Shown: positions 25,901-34,086, counted from the stretch's first letter. The stretch is DNA of 64,000 bases from Bacteroidia bacterium (GCA_033391075.1 JAWPMV010000001.1:2914001-2978000), one strand, 5' to 3'. Notes: generated by a model not told the origin, from the letters alone. Numbers and translations are program-made.

Positions 25901-27730
25901 TTGACCGGGTTTATCCGAATCTTTATGTTCTTTTTGGATGATGGGTGCAAGAGTGTCATGACTCAAGCTTCTACGGGACTTTACTTTATCGGTCAATAAG
26001 TAGAGGTTTTCCAATTCTTTCAGCAAAGCATCCATTTTATTTCCCAGATGAGGGTATGTCTCTTTGAGCTTATGGTCTTCATGGCTAGTCGCTGTTCCGA
26101 GTTTAGTTGTATAGGCATAGAGCACATCCAGAGCAAGGCCCGATTGTACAGCTTCTGGATTTTTGGTCTCGAGGGTTTCCATCTGTTGATGGAAGAAATC
26201 TTGCAGGAGATAGCCTTCTTTTTTTAAATCCTGGTATAAGGCGATTGAGAATTCTGCATTTTTTGCTTCCTTCCACATACGACTGAGCAATATCTGGAGG
26301 GCAGGAGCCAGCGCACTTTCTGCATCTTCCAGGAGATCATCTGCTATAATTCCGCCTAAGTCTCCCTCAGCAGTATCCAGAATTTGTAAGCCGTACTTTT
26401 CCTGAGTAAAGCTATTTTCCGTGATGCCTTCTATGGCCTCTACGATACCTGCCCGGGAAAGTCTTTTCAAGAATAGCTCGGTAAAAGTCAGATTGAACTC
26501 ATAGGCCAATTCCTCTATCTCGGGATGATATTCTTTTCTATAGGAAAGAATGATTTTCCCCTTAGGTTTTTCAGTCTCTCCATCGAAGCATTCAGCAAGG
26601 ATTCTGAAGAGTTCATTGAGTTCGGCCTGAGCTTTCGGAAGATTCTTTTTGGTAAAGGTCTCTTCCAATTGATCTAAAATTATGATCAAGGCTTTGCCCT
26701 GATCTTTTTCATGCTTGATCCAGGCATCATAAATTCCCTCTGCAGTTTCGAGTTTAAAAATAGCTTGTAAGGATTCTATAGCTCCCTCTTCAGCTCTTCT
26801 AACATACTGGAGTTGGTATTCTTCCTCCAGTCTGGGTAAAAGGCCTGCTTCCAGAAGCGAAGATTTTCCTACGCCCGTCTGTCCGTGAAAAAGAATGATG
26901 GGATGTTCACCTTCGATCTTTTGGTATAGCTCTGCGATTTCCTGCCCTCGGCCAAAGAAGATCCCTGCATGTTCTTTTTTAAAATGCCTGAGGTTGATGA
27001 AGGGTTCTTTGGGAAGTTTGAGATAATACTTTTGGGGAACATCTGGCAAATCGGCCAAAGGATCCTTACCCATAATTTTCCACCTCAAGACCTTTTCGTC
27101 TTGTATGTGTAAGCCCCAGGGAATCCCTTCCTTTTTTTTCCCTTTCTTAAGATAAGCCAGATCAATCTTCCTAAATACCTGGGATTTTGTATCCTTAGTA
27201 GAAATGACCGTCTTTGCCTGGTTGAAGGCCGTCTCCAGGGTATTGCCTGAAGCCAGGGAGCGATACAGCGCTATGGAAAACTGTTTAGCTTGTCTATCAG
27301 GAATAGCTTCATCCGTTAGGATAACTGCAGGAACTTTGATTGCTTTCAGTGCTTCCAAGATTCCATCGGAATTGCAAGCGTTCAGAAAGACCAATTTTAG
27401 TTTAGGTGCTGACTGGACTTCTTCTTTCAGAATCGAAATCAAATCATTCCCTTGTAACATCTCCTTATCACTGCCTTCTAATTGAAGGCTTTCTCCGTCT
27501 GAATGGCCCGAAAAATGGAAAATGGAGATTTGTCCTTTAAATGCATTGAGTCCTTCCATGATCTCATCGATGCCTGATCCGGCATTGTGGACGATACCTC
27601 CTTCTTTTTGAAAGCTGGCTAGTTTGGAATTGATGCCGTTTTGTTCGGGTTTGAGGGCTTCGAGGAAGGCTCCTTTGGAGTCATTGGCAAATGTGAGAAA
27701 AACAACTGGACTAGGCGTATTCTTAGGCAT
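22913..27730 (-). CDS. CHAT-nSTAND-TM-WD40 receptor-like protease
   Basis: 1605 residues. Domain order: CHAT caspase-like protease (about 1-215; His76 in FHFSGH, Cys119 in VFLNAC); nSTAND-type NTPase (about 255-620; Walker A GQTGVGKS 283-290, Walker B ALIIILDQLEE 347-357); a charged linker; one transmembrane helix (about 672-696); and a beta-propeller of 20 WD40 blades (about 765-1573) ending in a short charged tail. STAND proteins usually switch from closed to oligomeric on ligand binding by the repeat sensor; here the predicted output is CHAT proteolysis. Nineteen of the blades follow the same 40-residue unit, with variation focused on residues 4, 5, 7 and 23 of the unit. The gene fills a tRNA-bounded cassette. 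Immune or cell-death function is inferred, not shown. Confidence 0.92.
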   Translation of the reverse strand: MPKNTPSPVVFLTFANDSKGAFLEALKPEQNGINSKLASFQKEGGIVHNAGSGIDEIMEGLNAFKGQISIFHFSGHSDGESLQLEGSDKEMLQGNDLISILKEEVQSAPKLKLVFLNACNSDGILEALKAIKVPAVILTDEAIPDRQAKQFSIALYRSLASGNTLETAFNQAKTVISTKDTKSQVFRKIDLAYLKKGKKKEGIPWGLHIQDEKVLRWKIMGKDPLADLPDVPQKYYLKLPKEPFINLRHFKKEHAGIFFGRGQEIAELYQKIEGEHPIILFHGQTGVGKSSLLEAGLLPRLEEEYQLQYVRRAEEGAIESLQAIFKLETAEGIYDAWIKHEKDQGKALIIILDQLEETFTKKNLPKAQAELNELFRILAECFDGETEKPKGKIILSYRKEYHPEIEELAYEFNLTFTELFLKRLSRAGIVEAIEGITENSFTQEKYGLQILDTAEGDLGGIIADDLLEDAESALAPALQILLSRMWKEAKNAEFSIALYQDLKKEGYLLQDFFHQQMETLETKNPEAVQSGLALDVLYAYTTKLGTATSHEDHKLKETYPHLGNKMDALLKELENLYLLTDKVKSRRSLSHDTLAPIIQKEHKDSDKPGQRAYRILESKMLNSTEETGILDEEDLSTVEAGKTGMRAWMKEEERLITDSQTAREKRKKRNRIILGLGIAAIIVILSISGVAAFLGVDGIERGKDGASALLAANSKDQRSINSTRSLRLAEAAYAADSLSPDPKVVTNLFSAYYQPLLHKKKFAEVNFIHAEPVQGAVFSQGEDKVLSWSYDGSVKLWDVSGKELAATEHESRVQGAVFSQGEDKILSWSRDRFEGKKGSIKLWDVSGKELATMEHESYVQGAVFSQGEDKILSWSDDGTVKLWDVSGKELAAMEHESDVQGAVFSQGEDKILSWSDDGTVKLWGVSGKELAAMEHESDVQGAVFSQGEDKILSWSDDGSVKLWDVLGKELAAMEHENSVLGAVFSQGEDKILSWSYDGSVKLWDVSGKELAAMEHERSVLGAVFSQGEDKILSWSYDGSVKLWDVLGKELAAMEHESIVQGAVFSQGEDKILSWSSDGSVKLWDVSGKELAAMEHERSVLGAVFSQGEDKILSWSIDGSVKLWDVLGKELAAMEHESYVDGAVFSQGEDKILSWSSDGSVKLWDVSGKELATMEHENIVQGAVFNQGEDKILSWSGKGFGSKGSVKLWDVSGKELAAMEHESDVLGAVFSQGEDKILSWSFDGSVKLWDVSGKELAAMEHENSVQGAVFSQGEDKILSWSSDGSVKLWDVLGKELAAMEHERSVLGAVFSQGEDKILSWSENGSVKLWDVSGKELAAMEHERLVLRAVFSQGEDKILSWSSDGSVKLWDVSGKELAAMEHERSVRGAVFSQGEDKILSWSEDGSVKLWDVLGKELAAMEHESYVDGAVFSQGEDKILSWSFDGSVKLWDVLGKELAAMEHESIVLGAIFNQGEDKILSWSEDGSVKLWDVSGKELATMEHERSVLGEAVFSQGEDKILSWSENGSVKLWDVSGKELATMEHESYIYGAVFSQGEDKILSWSEDGKIRIWLTPEALFKYLRTVPIAPLSDQEKEEYGIPKAYRKGY
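23010..25438 (-). repeat. Array of 20 near-identical 120-bp WD40 repeats
   Basis: Unit in protein: EHExxVxGAVFSQGEDKILS then WSxDGSVKLWDVSGKELAAM, 40 residues or 120 bp. Variable sites are unit residues 4 (S/N/R), 5 (Y/D/S/I/L/R), 7 (Q/L/D/R/Y) and 23 (D/Y/S/I/F/E/G/R), with two-state S/L at 33 and A/T at 39. Two blades (the second and eleventh) carry a few extra residues before the GS-V/I-KLW strand. Long open frames on the opposite strand arise only from the repetition. Confidence 0.95.
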
Positions 27731-27800
27731 GGGCTTCTGTTATTTCATACTAAATAACAGAATAGCGAAATATTTTGATATACGGAAAACCGTAGGTGGG

Positions 27801-27841
27801 GAAAAGAAAAATCGGTTTATGCATAGTGCATAAACCGATTT
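27801..27841 (-). terminator. Terminator downstream of the CAT tRNA
   Basis: A 15-bp perfect stem (AAATCGGTTTATGCA / TGCATAAACCGATTT) with a 3-nt loop, followed on the minus strand by a T-rich run. It ends the tRNA transcript 8 bp after the tRNA 3' end. Confidence 0.85.
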
Positions 27842-27849
27842 GTAGAAGG

Positions 27850-27923
27850 TGGGCCCACCCGGACTCGAACCAGGGACCACCTGATTATGAGTCAGGTGCT
27901 CTAACCAACTGAGCTATAGGCCC
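27850..27923 (-). tRNA. tRNA with CAT anticodon (Ile2 or elongator Met)
   Basis: A full cloverleaf on the minus strand: acceptor stem GGGCCTA/TGGGCCC (one G-U pair), D-arm AGCTCAGTTGGTTAGAGC, anticodon stem CCTGA/TCAGG around loop CTCATAA, T-arm with GGTTCGAGTCC, discriminator A. The 3' CCA is not encoded. CAT can be elongator Met or, if C34 is modified to lysidine by TilS, Ile for AUA codons; the sequence alone does not decide. Its 3' end is the target of the putative insertion at 22731-27861. Confidence 0.95.
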
Positions 27924-28062
27924 GATTAGGATGCAAATATAGATATTTTCTACGATTGCAAAACAGCTTTGTTATATTTTTTGAAGGTTTTTGTTTTCGA
28001 TTCGGTTATTTCTCCTTTTATCTGTTTTGAATTCTGGTTAATTGCTTGTCTTTCCTACTTTT

Positions 28063-28345
28063 TGACAGCAAAAAGTAGGCAAAAACTGGCAAGATTTTAA
28101 AGCAGCCCCGCAATCCGCCCCGACCACCAAATCTTGCGGTCCAGCATAGGAAGAGGTGTTAGCGTGTTAGTATGTTAGCGTATAGGTGTAAGGAATACCT
28201 TTATCATCCTGCACCTTCCCTTCCATACCCATTACCTAAGCGGGTTGGCCCTGCAGAGCCCATCGGGAGAAGGGGCGGCATTGCGGCTGGCTTTGGGCTC
28301 TGCGATTTTTTGCCAAACTTTTTTCTAAAAAAAGTTTGAATCCCC
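28063..28345. repeat. Putative dispersed non-coding element with hairpin ends
   Basis: This lies in the 492-bp gene-free stretch 27924-28415. The left end is a perfect hairpin (CCTACTTTTTG ACAG CAAAAAGTAGG) followed by GGCAAAAA; the right end, read on the other strand, is a hairpin (CAAACTTTTTT / AAAAAAGTTTG) also followed by GGCAAAAA. Between are GC-rich blocks and a short tandem (GTGTTAGC repeated imperfectly, about 28157-28185). Hairpin-flanked non-coding inserts of this kind are widespread in Bacteroidota intergenic DNA. No ORF. Confidence 0.5.
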
Positions 28346-28351
28346 ACAAAA

Positions 28352-28401
28352 GAAAACACAAAAAGAGAAAGCCCGAATCAAAATTGATCCGGGCTTTCTC
28401 T
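28352..28401 (-). terminator. Terminator after BON-LysM gene
   Basis: A 16-bp stem with one mismatch, AGAGAAAGCCCGRATC/GATYCGGGCTTTCTCT (28364-28401), loop about 6 nt, followed on the minus strand by TTTTTGTGTTTTC. It ends the minus-strand BON-LysM transcript. Confidence 0.85.
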
Positions 28402-28415
28402 AATCATTTATTTCC

Positions 28416-28796
28416 TTAAGGATTCGGAATAATCAATTCCTGTCCTGGATGAATCAAGTTAGGATCTTTCAGGATATGCGTATTCGCCTGGAAGATGTCA
28501 TTGTATTTCATCGGATCACCGTAGATGGCTTTGGCAATTTTGCTCAAAGAATCACCACCTTTAACGGTATACTTTCCGTAGATCTCTGTGTTTTCTACTG
28601 CGATGTCAGCTTCAAGATCAGCAGGAGCGTCTCCTCCGATTTTCTTGATCTTATCCCAAAGCGCATCCTTATCCATTTGTGTAGCAGCTGTACCTTTGAT
28701 CTTCAGTTTTCCATCAACCTCTTGTACATCACCGTCTTTAACACCAAGCTCTTCGCCTAGTTTGAGTACATCATTGTATTTAGCCTGTAAGCTCAT
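28416..28796 (-). CDS. BON-LysM domain protein (YgaU/Kbp-like)
   Basis: The chosen start at 28796 gives 126 residues beginning MSLQAKYND, preceded by AGAAAG 6 bp upstream; a longer start at 28826 would add ten unrelated residues. A BON-like domain (about 1-70, DGKLKIKGTAATQMDKDALW) is followed by a LysM motif (about 78-126, YTVKGGDSLSKIAKAIYGD ... IHPGQELIIP). The E. coli relative Kbp binds potassium and is cytoplasmic or periplasm-linked; no signal peptide is present here, so cytoplasmic is likely. A strong terminator follows. Confidence 0.9.
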   Translation of the reverse strand: MSLQAKYNDVLKLGEELGVKDGDVQEVDGKLKIKGTAATQMDKDALWDKIKKIGGDAPADLEADIAVENTEIYGKYTVKGGDSLSKIAKAIYGDPMKYNDIFQANTHILKDPNLIHPGQELIIPNP

Positions 28797-28920
28797 AATT
28801 CTTTCTAAAATTTGTGTGTTAAACAATATCGTCTTCGGCTCAAGATATAATTAAAGTGCCAAAAATCACAATTATGATGGACAAGAAGCCCCAAGGTCAC
28901 AGGGAAATGAAAATTCCTTG

Positions 28921-30225
28921 CTATTCCGTCCCTAAAGGCGCTTCTGCAGATGTCTTATCTACCAACAATTTCAAGCCTGCATCCTCCTGAATTGCATCCA
29001 GCCTGGCCAGCATTTTATCTCTATATGCCATAAAAGCCGTGCAGTATTCATCTTTGACCGGATTGGAGGAAGGAGGATCTACTTTGAGCGGGTCAACCGG
29101 AACGCCATTCTTGTAAAAACGAAAATCCAGGTGAGGCCCTGTTGAAAGACCCGTACTTCCTACATAGCCAATGATTTGTCCCTGCTCTACTTTAGTTCCA
29201 GCGCGTATATCTTTTCCGTAGCGGTACAAATGTAAATATGCAGTTGTGTAATTGCTGTTGTGGCGGATCTTAACCATTTTTCCAGCACCTCCACTATACG
29301 CGGCTTTTAATACCACTCCACTTCCCACTGCCAGGACAGGTGTTCCTCTGGGTGCCGCATAATCTACCCCATGATGAGGGCGGCGAATTTTCAATACAGG
29401 ATGCAGCCTGCTATGTGAAAAACGGGAGCTAATTCGGGAAAACTGTAAAGGAGCCTTCAAGAAGGTCTTTCTCAAGCTATTTCCGTACAAATCAAAATAT
29501 TCTCTGCCATCCCCCTGATTATAGGCGAAAGCATGTCGGTTTTTTCCTAAATGATAAAAAGAAGCCGCTTTGATCTCACCAAATCCTGCCTGCTGGCCAT
29601 CTACTTCATAGGTAGTATATAATACCTTAAAGCAATCTCCGGCCTGTAAACCAAAGAAGTCAATCTCCCAGGCATATACATCAGCCAGTTTACTTACCAA
29701 AGCAGGAGTTCCTCCAGCTTCTAAAATCGCATTATACAGAGAACTACTGATCGTCCCACTCAGGCTCCTCTCCAGGGTATCCACAGGCCTTTGCCCATGT
29801 GAAATAGAAAGGGAATCAGAGAATTCCAATACCGTATAATCTATGGCATTGGGTTCATACACAAAACAGAGGGGAGTTTTGCTGGTATCCTTAGGTCTGA
29901 TGACTGTATAAGGCTTATTGGCTTGCAGCCGCCTCACATCAAAATCCTCTCGGGGAACCTGGCCAATGGCGGCTATATAAGAATGAGGAACATTAAAACG
30001 GTTAAGCACTTCTCCCAAACTTTCATTCTTGACAAATTTTGCCCGAATGACCTCCATGGAATCAATTGTATATCCAAAGAGTGTTTTTGAAGAATGATTT
30101 GTAATTTTGTCCTCGGTTAAAGTAGAAGATGCAGCATGTTGGGGGGAATCCATCTTGCATGAATAAATCAGCAAGCATGCTAATAGCAAGACGGAAGAAC
30201 GAAAGAGCAGAAGGCGGTGTCGCAT
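28921..30225 (-). CDS. M23 family lipoprotein metallopeptidase
   Basis: 434 residues. The signal ends IYSC (Cys23), so it is a lipoprotein. An OapA/LysM-like N-terminal region leads to an M23/LytM peptidase domain (about 265-390). Zinc ligands HHGVDYAAP (His, Asp near 288-292) are present, but the third ligand motif reads HLD (GPHLDFRFYKNG), not the usual HLH, so metal binding may be altered or use Asp. The family cleaves peptidoglycan cross-links during cell-wall remodelling; degenerate members can activate amidases. It is divergent from trhO by 90 bp. Confidence 0.9.
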   Translation of the reverse strand: MRHRLLLFRSSVLLLACLLIYSCKMDSPQHAASSTLTEDKITNHSSKTLFGYTIDSMEVIRAKFVKNESLGEVLNRFNVPHSYIAAIGQVPREDFDVRRLQANKPYTVIRPKDTSKTPLCFVYEPNAIDYTVLEFSDSLSISHGQRPVDTLERSLSGTISSSLYNAILEAGGTPALVSKLADVYAWEIDFFGLQAGDCFKVLYTTYEVDGQQAGFGEIKAASFYHLGKNRHAFAYNQGDGREYFDLYGNSLRKTFLKAPLQFSRISSRFSHSRLHPVLKIRRPHHGVDYAAPRGTPVLAVGSGVVLKAAYSGGAGKMVKIRHNSNYTTAYLHLYRYGKDIRAGTKVEQGQIIGYVGSTGLSTGPHLDFRFYKNGVPVDPLKVDPPSSNPVKDEYCTAFMAYRDKMLARLDAIQEDAGLKLLVDKTSAEAPLGTE

Positions 30226-30315
30226 TACTTTAGATAACTATGTTCAGATATTATGAACGTAGCGCGAAGATAGTAATTTCATTTTTCGAAAAAAACAGAT
30301 TTACAGAAAGCAGGA

Positions 30316-31329
30316 ATGGCACTATATAATAAAAGGAACGGAGAGGAATTGAAAGCAGAAATGCTCAATAGTACCGAAGAAAGGACAACCTTATCCTTTT
30401 ATAGATACCGCAAGATTGAAGATCCTCATAAATTTAGAGATGATCTGTTTAAGGTATGGGATGAATTAGGAGTTAAAGGCCGTGTTTATGTAGCCTATGA
30501 AGGAATCAATGCTCAGATTAGCTTGCCTTCTGAAAATTTCGAAGCTTTCAAGACACATTTATACGGGATACAGGGTTTTGAAGGCTTAAGACTAAATATT
30601 GCGGTTGAGGACGATGGCAAATCTTTCTTTAAGCTAAAGATCAAAGTACGACCCAAAATCGTAGCGGATGGCCTGGATGACAGTAGTTTCGATGCAGGCA
30701 ATGGAGGGAAACACCTCAATGCAGAAGAATTCAATCAGCTGACCAGCCAGGATGATACGGTGATTGTAGATATGAGAAATCACTATGAATCGGAGGTTGG
30801 GCATTTTAAAGGAGCCATTTTGCCGGATGTAGATACTTTCAGAGATTCTTTACCCATCGTAGAGGATATCCTGGATGAGCATAGAGAAAAGCATATCGTC
30901 ATGTATTGCACAGGCGGGATACGATGCGAGAAAGCCAGTGCGTATTTTAAGCATAAAGGCTTCGAAAAAGTTTACCAACTGGACGGAGGCATTATCAAAT
31001 ATGCCCATGATGTAAAGGAGAAAGGCCTGGAAAATAAATTCCGCGGAAAGAATTTCGTATTTGATGAGCGTTTGGGCGAAAGAATCTCCGATGAGGTCAT
31101 TGCCAGTTGTCATCAATGCGGCAAACCTTGTGACAGCCATGTCAATTGCAAGAACGTGACTTGCAACTTACTCTTTATCCAATGCGAGGAATGCGCCAGG
31201 GAAAATGAAGGCTGCTGTTCAGATGAATGCCAGGAGTTCATCCACCTTCCGGCAGAAGAGCAGATTCAAGCCCGAAAAGGTAAGGATTCGGGAATCCGAA
31301 TTTTCTCTAAAGGAAGAATGAAGTCCTGA
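30316..31329 (+). CDS. trhO: tRNA uridine(34) hydroxylase TrhO (rhodanese-related)
   Basis: 337 residues. An N-terminal acylphosphatase-like domain (about 20-115) and a rhodanese domain (about 135-235) with the active-site loop MYCTGGIRCEKASAYF (catalytic Cys near 199), then a cysteine-rich C-terminal zinc-like region (SCHQCGKPCDSHVNC, ECARENEGCCSDEC). This is the TrhO/YceA layout: oxygen-dependent hydroxylation of U34 in tRNA. A ribosome site (AGCAGGA) precedes the ATG. It converges with the C25 protease gene with almost no gap. Confidence 0.93.
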   Translation: MALYNKRNGEELKAEMLNSTEERTTLSFYRYRKIEDPHKFRDDLFKVWDELGVKGRVYVAYEGINAQISLPSENFEAFKTHLYGIQGFEGLRLNIAVEDDGKSFFKLKIKVRPKIVADGLDDSSFDAGNGGKHLNAEEFNQLTSQDDTVIVDMRNHYESEVGHFKGAILPDVDTFRDSLPIVEDILDEHREKHIVMYCTGGIRCEKASAYFKHKGFEKVYQLDGGIIKYAHDVKEKGLENKFRGKNFVFDERLGERISDEVIASCHQCGKPCDSHVNCKNVTCNLLFIQCEECARENEGCCSDECQEFIHLPAEEQIQARKGKDSGIRIFSKGRMKS

Positions 31330-31330
31330 T

Positions 31331-33886
31331 TTAGTTTCTAATCATCAGCTTTTGGCTTAGGCTTTTTCCCTCAATTTGAAACTGAATAAAGTAGATCCCC
31401 TCTACAAGCTTTTTATCCCGCAGATCAAAAGTAATAGTATGTGGTCCGGGAGCATTTTTTCCTTGAGAAAGGAATAAAGCTCTGCCCTGCATATCCAGCA
31501 ATCGAATCTGTACATCTGCATATTCTTCCAACTCATAATTAAGGCTAAGTTGATCCTTTGCCGGATTTGGAAAAAGCTTGAGTCCAAGTGCTGCCAATTC
31601 CTCATCTACTGAAGTATTGTTTCCTGAAGCCGGAATCCAAAGCAAACTGGGGTCTCCCTGAAGATTGAACTGCAGGGCATGATTGACATATTGAATTCCA
31701 CGGAGAGAATCCATGGAAGTTTTGATCGCTGTATTGATAGCCGTTCCCAATCTTGTATGATTGGCAGCATAAAGCTCCCGATACAAAAACTTGCCTAAAT
31801 CTCTTAAAGGATTCAGATAAGCACTGGCTGAGGTACCTAAATAAGCAATTGCCCCTCGATTGGGTTCAACCATCCACCTTTCTCCAAAACTCCAGTCTCT
31901 GCTAAAATCGGCGCCATTACATCCCATCGCTATCATAACAGGATATCGACCATAGTTTTGATAGTCTGTTGCTTCGCCGATTTCAATGTCCTGGATATTA
32001 GCCGTTGAATGTCCGAAGAAATGAATCAGGCCCACGCCATTATCGATTTCATCATAACAAAGTTGATTGGGATCTGCACTGCTATCAATCAGGCAGAAAT
32101 TATTGCTGCGCAAAGCATTTCCGCTGTCAAAGATATTTCTGAAATTTTCTAAAGAAGCACGAATAGCTGATTGTTCTCCCGCACTTGCTCCTCCTCCCAG
32201 AAAAACTGCCTTATGAATCCATGAACTATCAGCCGCCTGCTCGTATTCAATTACCTTATTCAGGTAGTTCATCCCGTCCTGATTGTTACGAATATTGACC
32301 CTGCCGATAGGAATTTGAGGAATGACAGAATCCCTGTCCGGAGCCTCCAGTTTACTCACAAAAATGTAATCACTGACCGGATTCCCATAAGAAGGAAGTA
32401 AATTTTCTGCCTGGTCTCTAATCTCATTTTTAGCATTTCCCCACAGCAATATATACTCAGGAGCCAATTGCCAATTATCTAAGGCATAATTGCAAAACCT
32501 CTGAATTGCCAGAGGACTTGGAGTACCATACCCAAACTCATCATAAATATTATCTACATAAACAATTTGAGTGGACAAGGAATTGATCGGATTGTTTTCC
32601 CGATAACTTTGATAGGATTCGGCTGATTGCTGGAGATCTCTATGAGTAATGATGACTAATTCTTCTCCCTGGGAGACATCGGATAGATTCTGAAATTGAG
32701 CTACAGAAATTGTAGCTGTATTGATTGATCTATCACTCGCTATATATAAATCTCTTTTCTCCGGAAAGCCTTTAACAATCACCTGCCCGGTATCCTGAGA
32801 AATAAGGCCTACATTCCGAATACCAGTTGACAGATCATATACAAATACGGTATCCCTGCCATCCAAGTCTTCGAATTGAAAATAGGCATCTGCATTCTTT
32901 TCCCAGGCAGAAATCTTCATATGAGACGCTCCCGCAAGATTCGGCAATCTGTTATAAGTCAAAGATGCTCTTGACAAATGATTTAGGTCTCCCGAAAAAA
33001 GCAGTGCTCTTAATTCCAGCTTCGTTTGAGGACCTATGAGTGTAGAAGCTGAGAGTTTTCGACTATATGATTTTTGATAAATGGAGGAAATATTGATCGT
33101 TGTATCCAAAAAGGGATTAGCAGTATCTCCGTTTATAGCAGCATTTACATGGTGCCGGGTTCGGGATCCCCCAAAAATCCGAAAATCAACTGCTACTGCA
33201 GGCGTATCGCTTCGGGCAGAAGGTGTATCGAAATTTAGAGATAATGGAGTCCCGGTTCCATATGCGGGTCCTAGATATCCTTCCCCTATCCCATATAAAG
33301 GGTTCAAGGTATAAAATGGCTCATAGGGCCCTCCTCCTCCTAATACTAAGCTCGTTTCAGATTTAGCAGGATCGAAAAGAATGAGCGACTCATACCTGAA
33401 ATGTGGTTCTGCAATAAAGGCGCCATAGGCATCATTGAAATAGGTCTGATATCTAGAAGAGGAAGCTTGCTGATCCCAAGTCAGATAAAATACGGAGCTA
33501 TCTGAAAAGAGGCTGAATTCCGGATGCGGCTGAAGGCCAGGATCTTTCCTTCCCTGCGAAGCATCCCGGTATAAACCTGCATCATCTTTTCCATCGAGGC
33601 GATCTGCAAAAAATTCTACTCCTTGTACTTCTCCATTGCTATTTTGATAAAGGAATATTTTCTGTTCCTCTCCTCTGAAATATAAATGGAAATTATCTGC
33701 GGGAATACTGCTTATATCAATACCGACAGCTTGAAACTCCTCCATATCTATGCGATAAATCCCTCTTTCTGCAGTTTCAATTTTGATATAGGTTTGATTC
33801 GGATTGATCCAGTCGTTGCCGTAATTCTGGGAAATTAGATTGTAAGAATACAGACAAAAAATGAGGGATAGGATCGTGTATTTCAT
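31331..33886 (-). CDS. C25 (gingipain-like) cysteine protease with T9SS sorting domain
   Basis: 851 residues. Signal peptide (MKYTILSLIFCLYSYNLIS), a beta-rich N-terminal region, then the caspase-like C25 catalytic domain with His in GLIHFFGHST and Cys in MIAMGCNGADF, about residues 415-740. The last 75 residues are a type A T9SS sorting domain (LFPNPAKDQLSLNYELEE ... GIYFIQF), so it is exported through the type IX system and attached or released at the surface. Secreted protein digestion is the likely role. Full-length relative to C25 proteins of this type. Confidence 0.92.
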   Translation of the reverse strand: MKYTILSLIFCLYSYNLISQNYGNDWINPNQTYIKIETAERGIYRIDMEEFQAVGIDISSIPADNFHLYFRGEEQKIFLYQNSNGEVQGVEFFADRLDGKDDAGLYRDASQGRKDPGLQPHPEFSLFSDSSVFYLTWDQQASSSRYQTYFNDAYGAFIAEPHFRYESLILFDPAKSETSLVLGGGGPYEPFYTLNPLYGIGEGYLGPAYGTGTPLSLNFDTPSARSDTPAVAVDFRIFGGSRTRHHVNAAINGDTANPFLDTTINISSIYQKSYSRKLSASTLIGPQTKLELRALLFSGDLNHLSRASLTYNRLPNLAGASHMKISAWEKNADAYFQFEDLDGRDTVFVYDLSTGIRNVGLISQDTGQVIVKGFPEKRDLYIASDRSINTATISVAQFQNLSDVSQGEELVIITHRDLQQSAESYQSYRENNPINSLSTQIVYVDNIYDEFGYGTPSPLAIQRFCNYALDNWQLAPEYILLWGNAKNEIRDQAENLLPSYGNPVSDYIFVSKLEAPDRDSVIPQIPIGRVNIRNNQDGMNYLNKVIEYEQAADSSWIHKAVFLGGGASAGEQSAIRASLENFRNIFDSGNALRSNNFCLIDSSADPNQLCYDEIDNGVGLIHFFGHSTANIQDIEIGEATDYQNYGRYPVMIAMGCNGADFSRDWSFGERWMVEPNRGAIAYLGTSASAYLNPLRDLGKFLYRELYAANHTRLGTAINTAIKTSMDSLRGIQYVNHALQFNLQGDPSLLWIPASGNNTSVDEELAALGLKLFPNPAKDQLSLNYELEEYADVQIRLLDMQGRALFLSQGKNAPGPHTITFDLRDKKLVEGIYFIQFQIEGKSLSQKLMIRN

Positions 33887-34086
33887 AGTTCGAGGCTTTT
33901 ATTGTGTGTTTGGGGAATGGAACTTTAATATAATTATTTGCTCAGTAGCGACAAAGTATTTGCATAAATAGGAGACTTAGCCAAGGATTCCCCGTTTTTG
34001 TTATCATCTTACTCAAAAACTTAAGGGTATTTTTTAGCTGTGTTGTAAAATAGGTGTAGCTTAATTCCGTTTAAAGAGTAGATGTG

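Larger units (their letters stand above)
22731..27861 (-). mobile_element. tRNA-bounded cassette carrying the CHAT-nSTAND-WD40 gene
   Basis: Direct repeats of the tRNA 3' end (13 bp identical, 19/22 overall) flank about 5.1 kb whose only gene is the CHAT-WD40 receptor. Each tRNA end is followed on the minus strand by its own terminator hairpin. There is no integrase, transposase or toxin pair inside, so either the enzyme acted from elsewhere or was lost. An alternative is unequal recombination between tandem tRNA copies. Confidence 0.45.

Noticed and set aside
30316-31329. Rhodanese gene as a sulfur-metabolism partner of the YeeE/YedE genes
   Set aside because: The full TrhO layout shows a tRNA-modification role and the loci are 15 kb apart.
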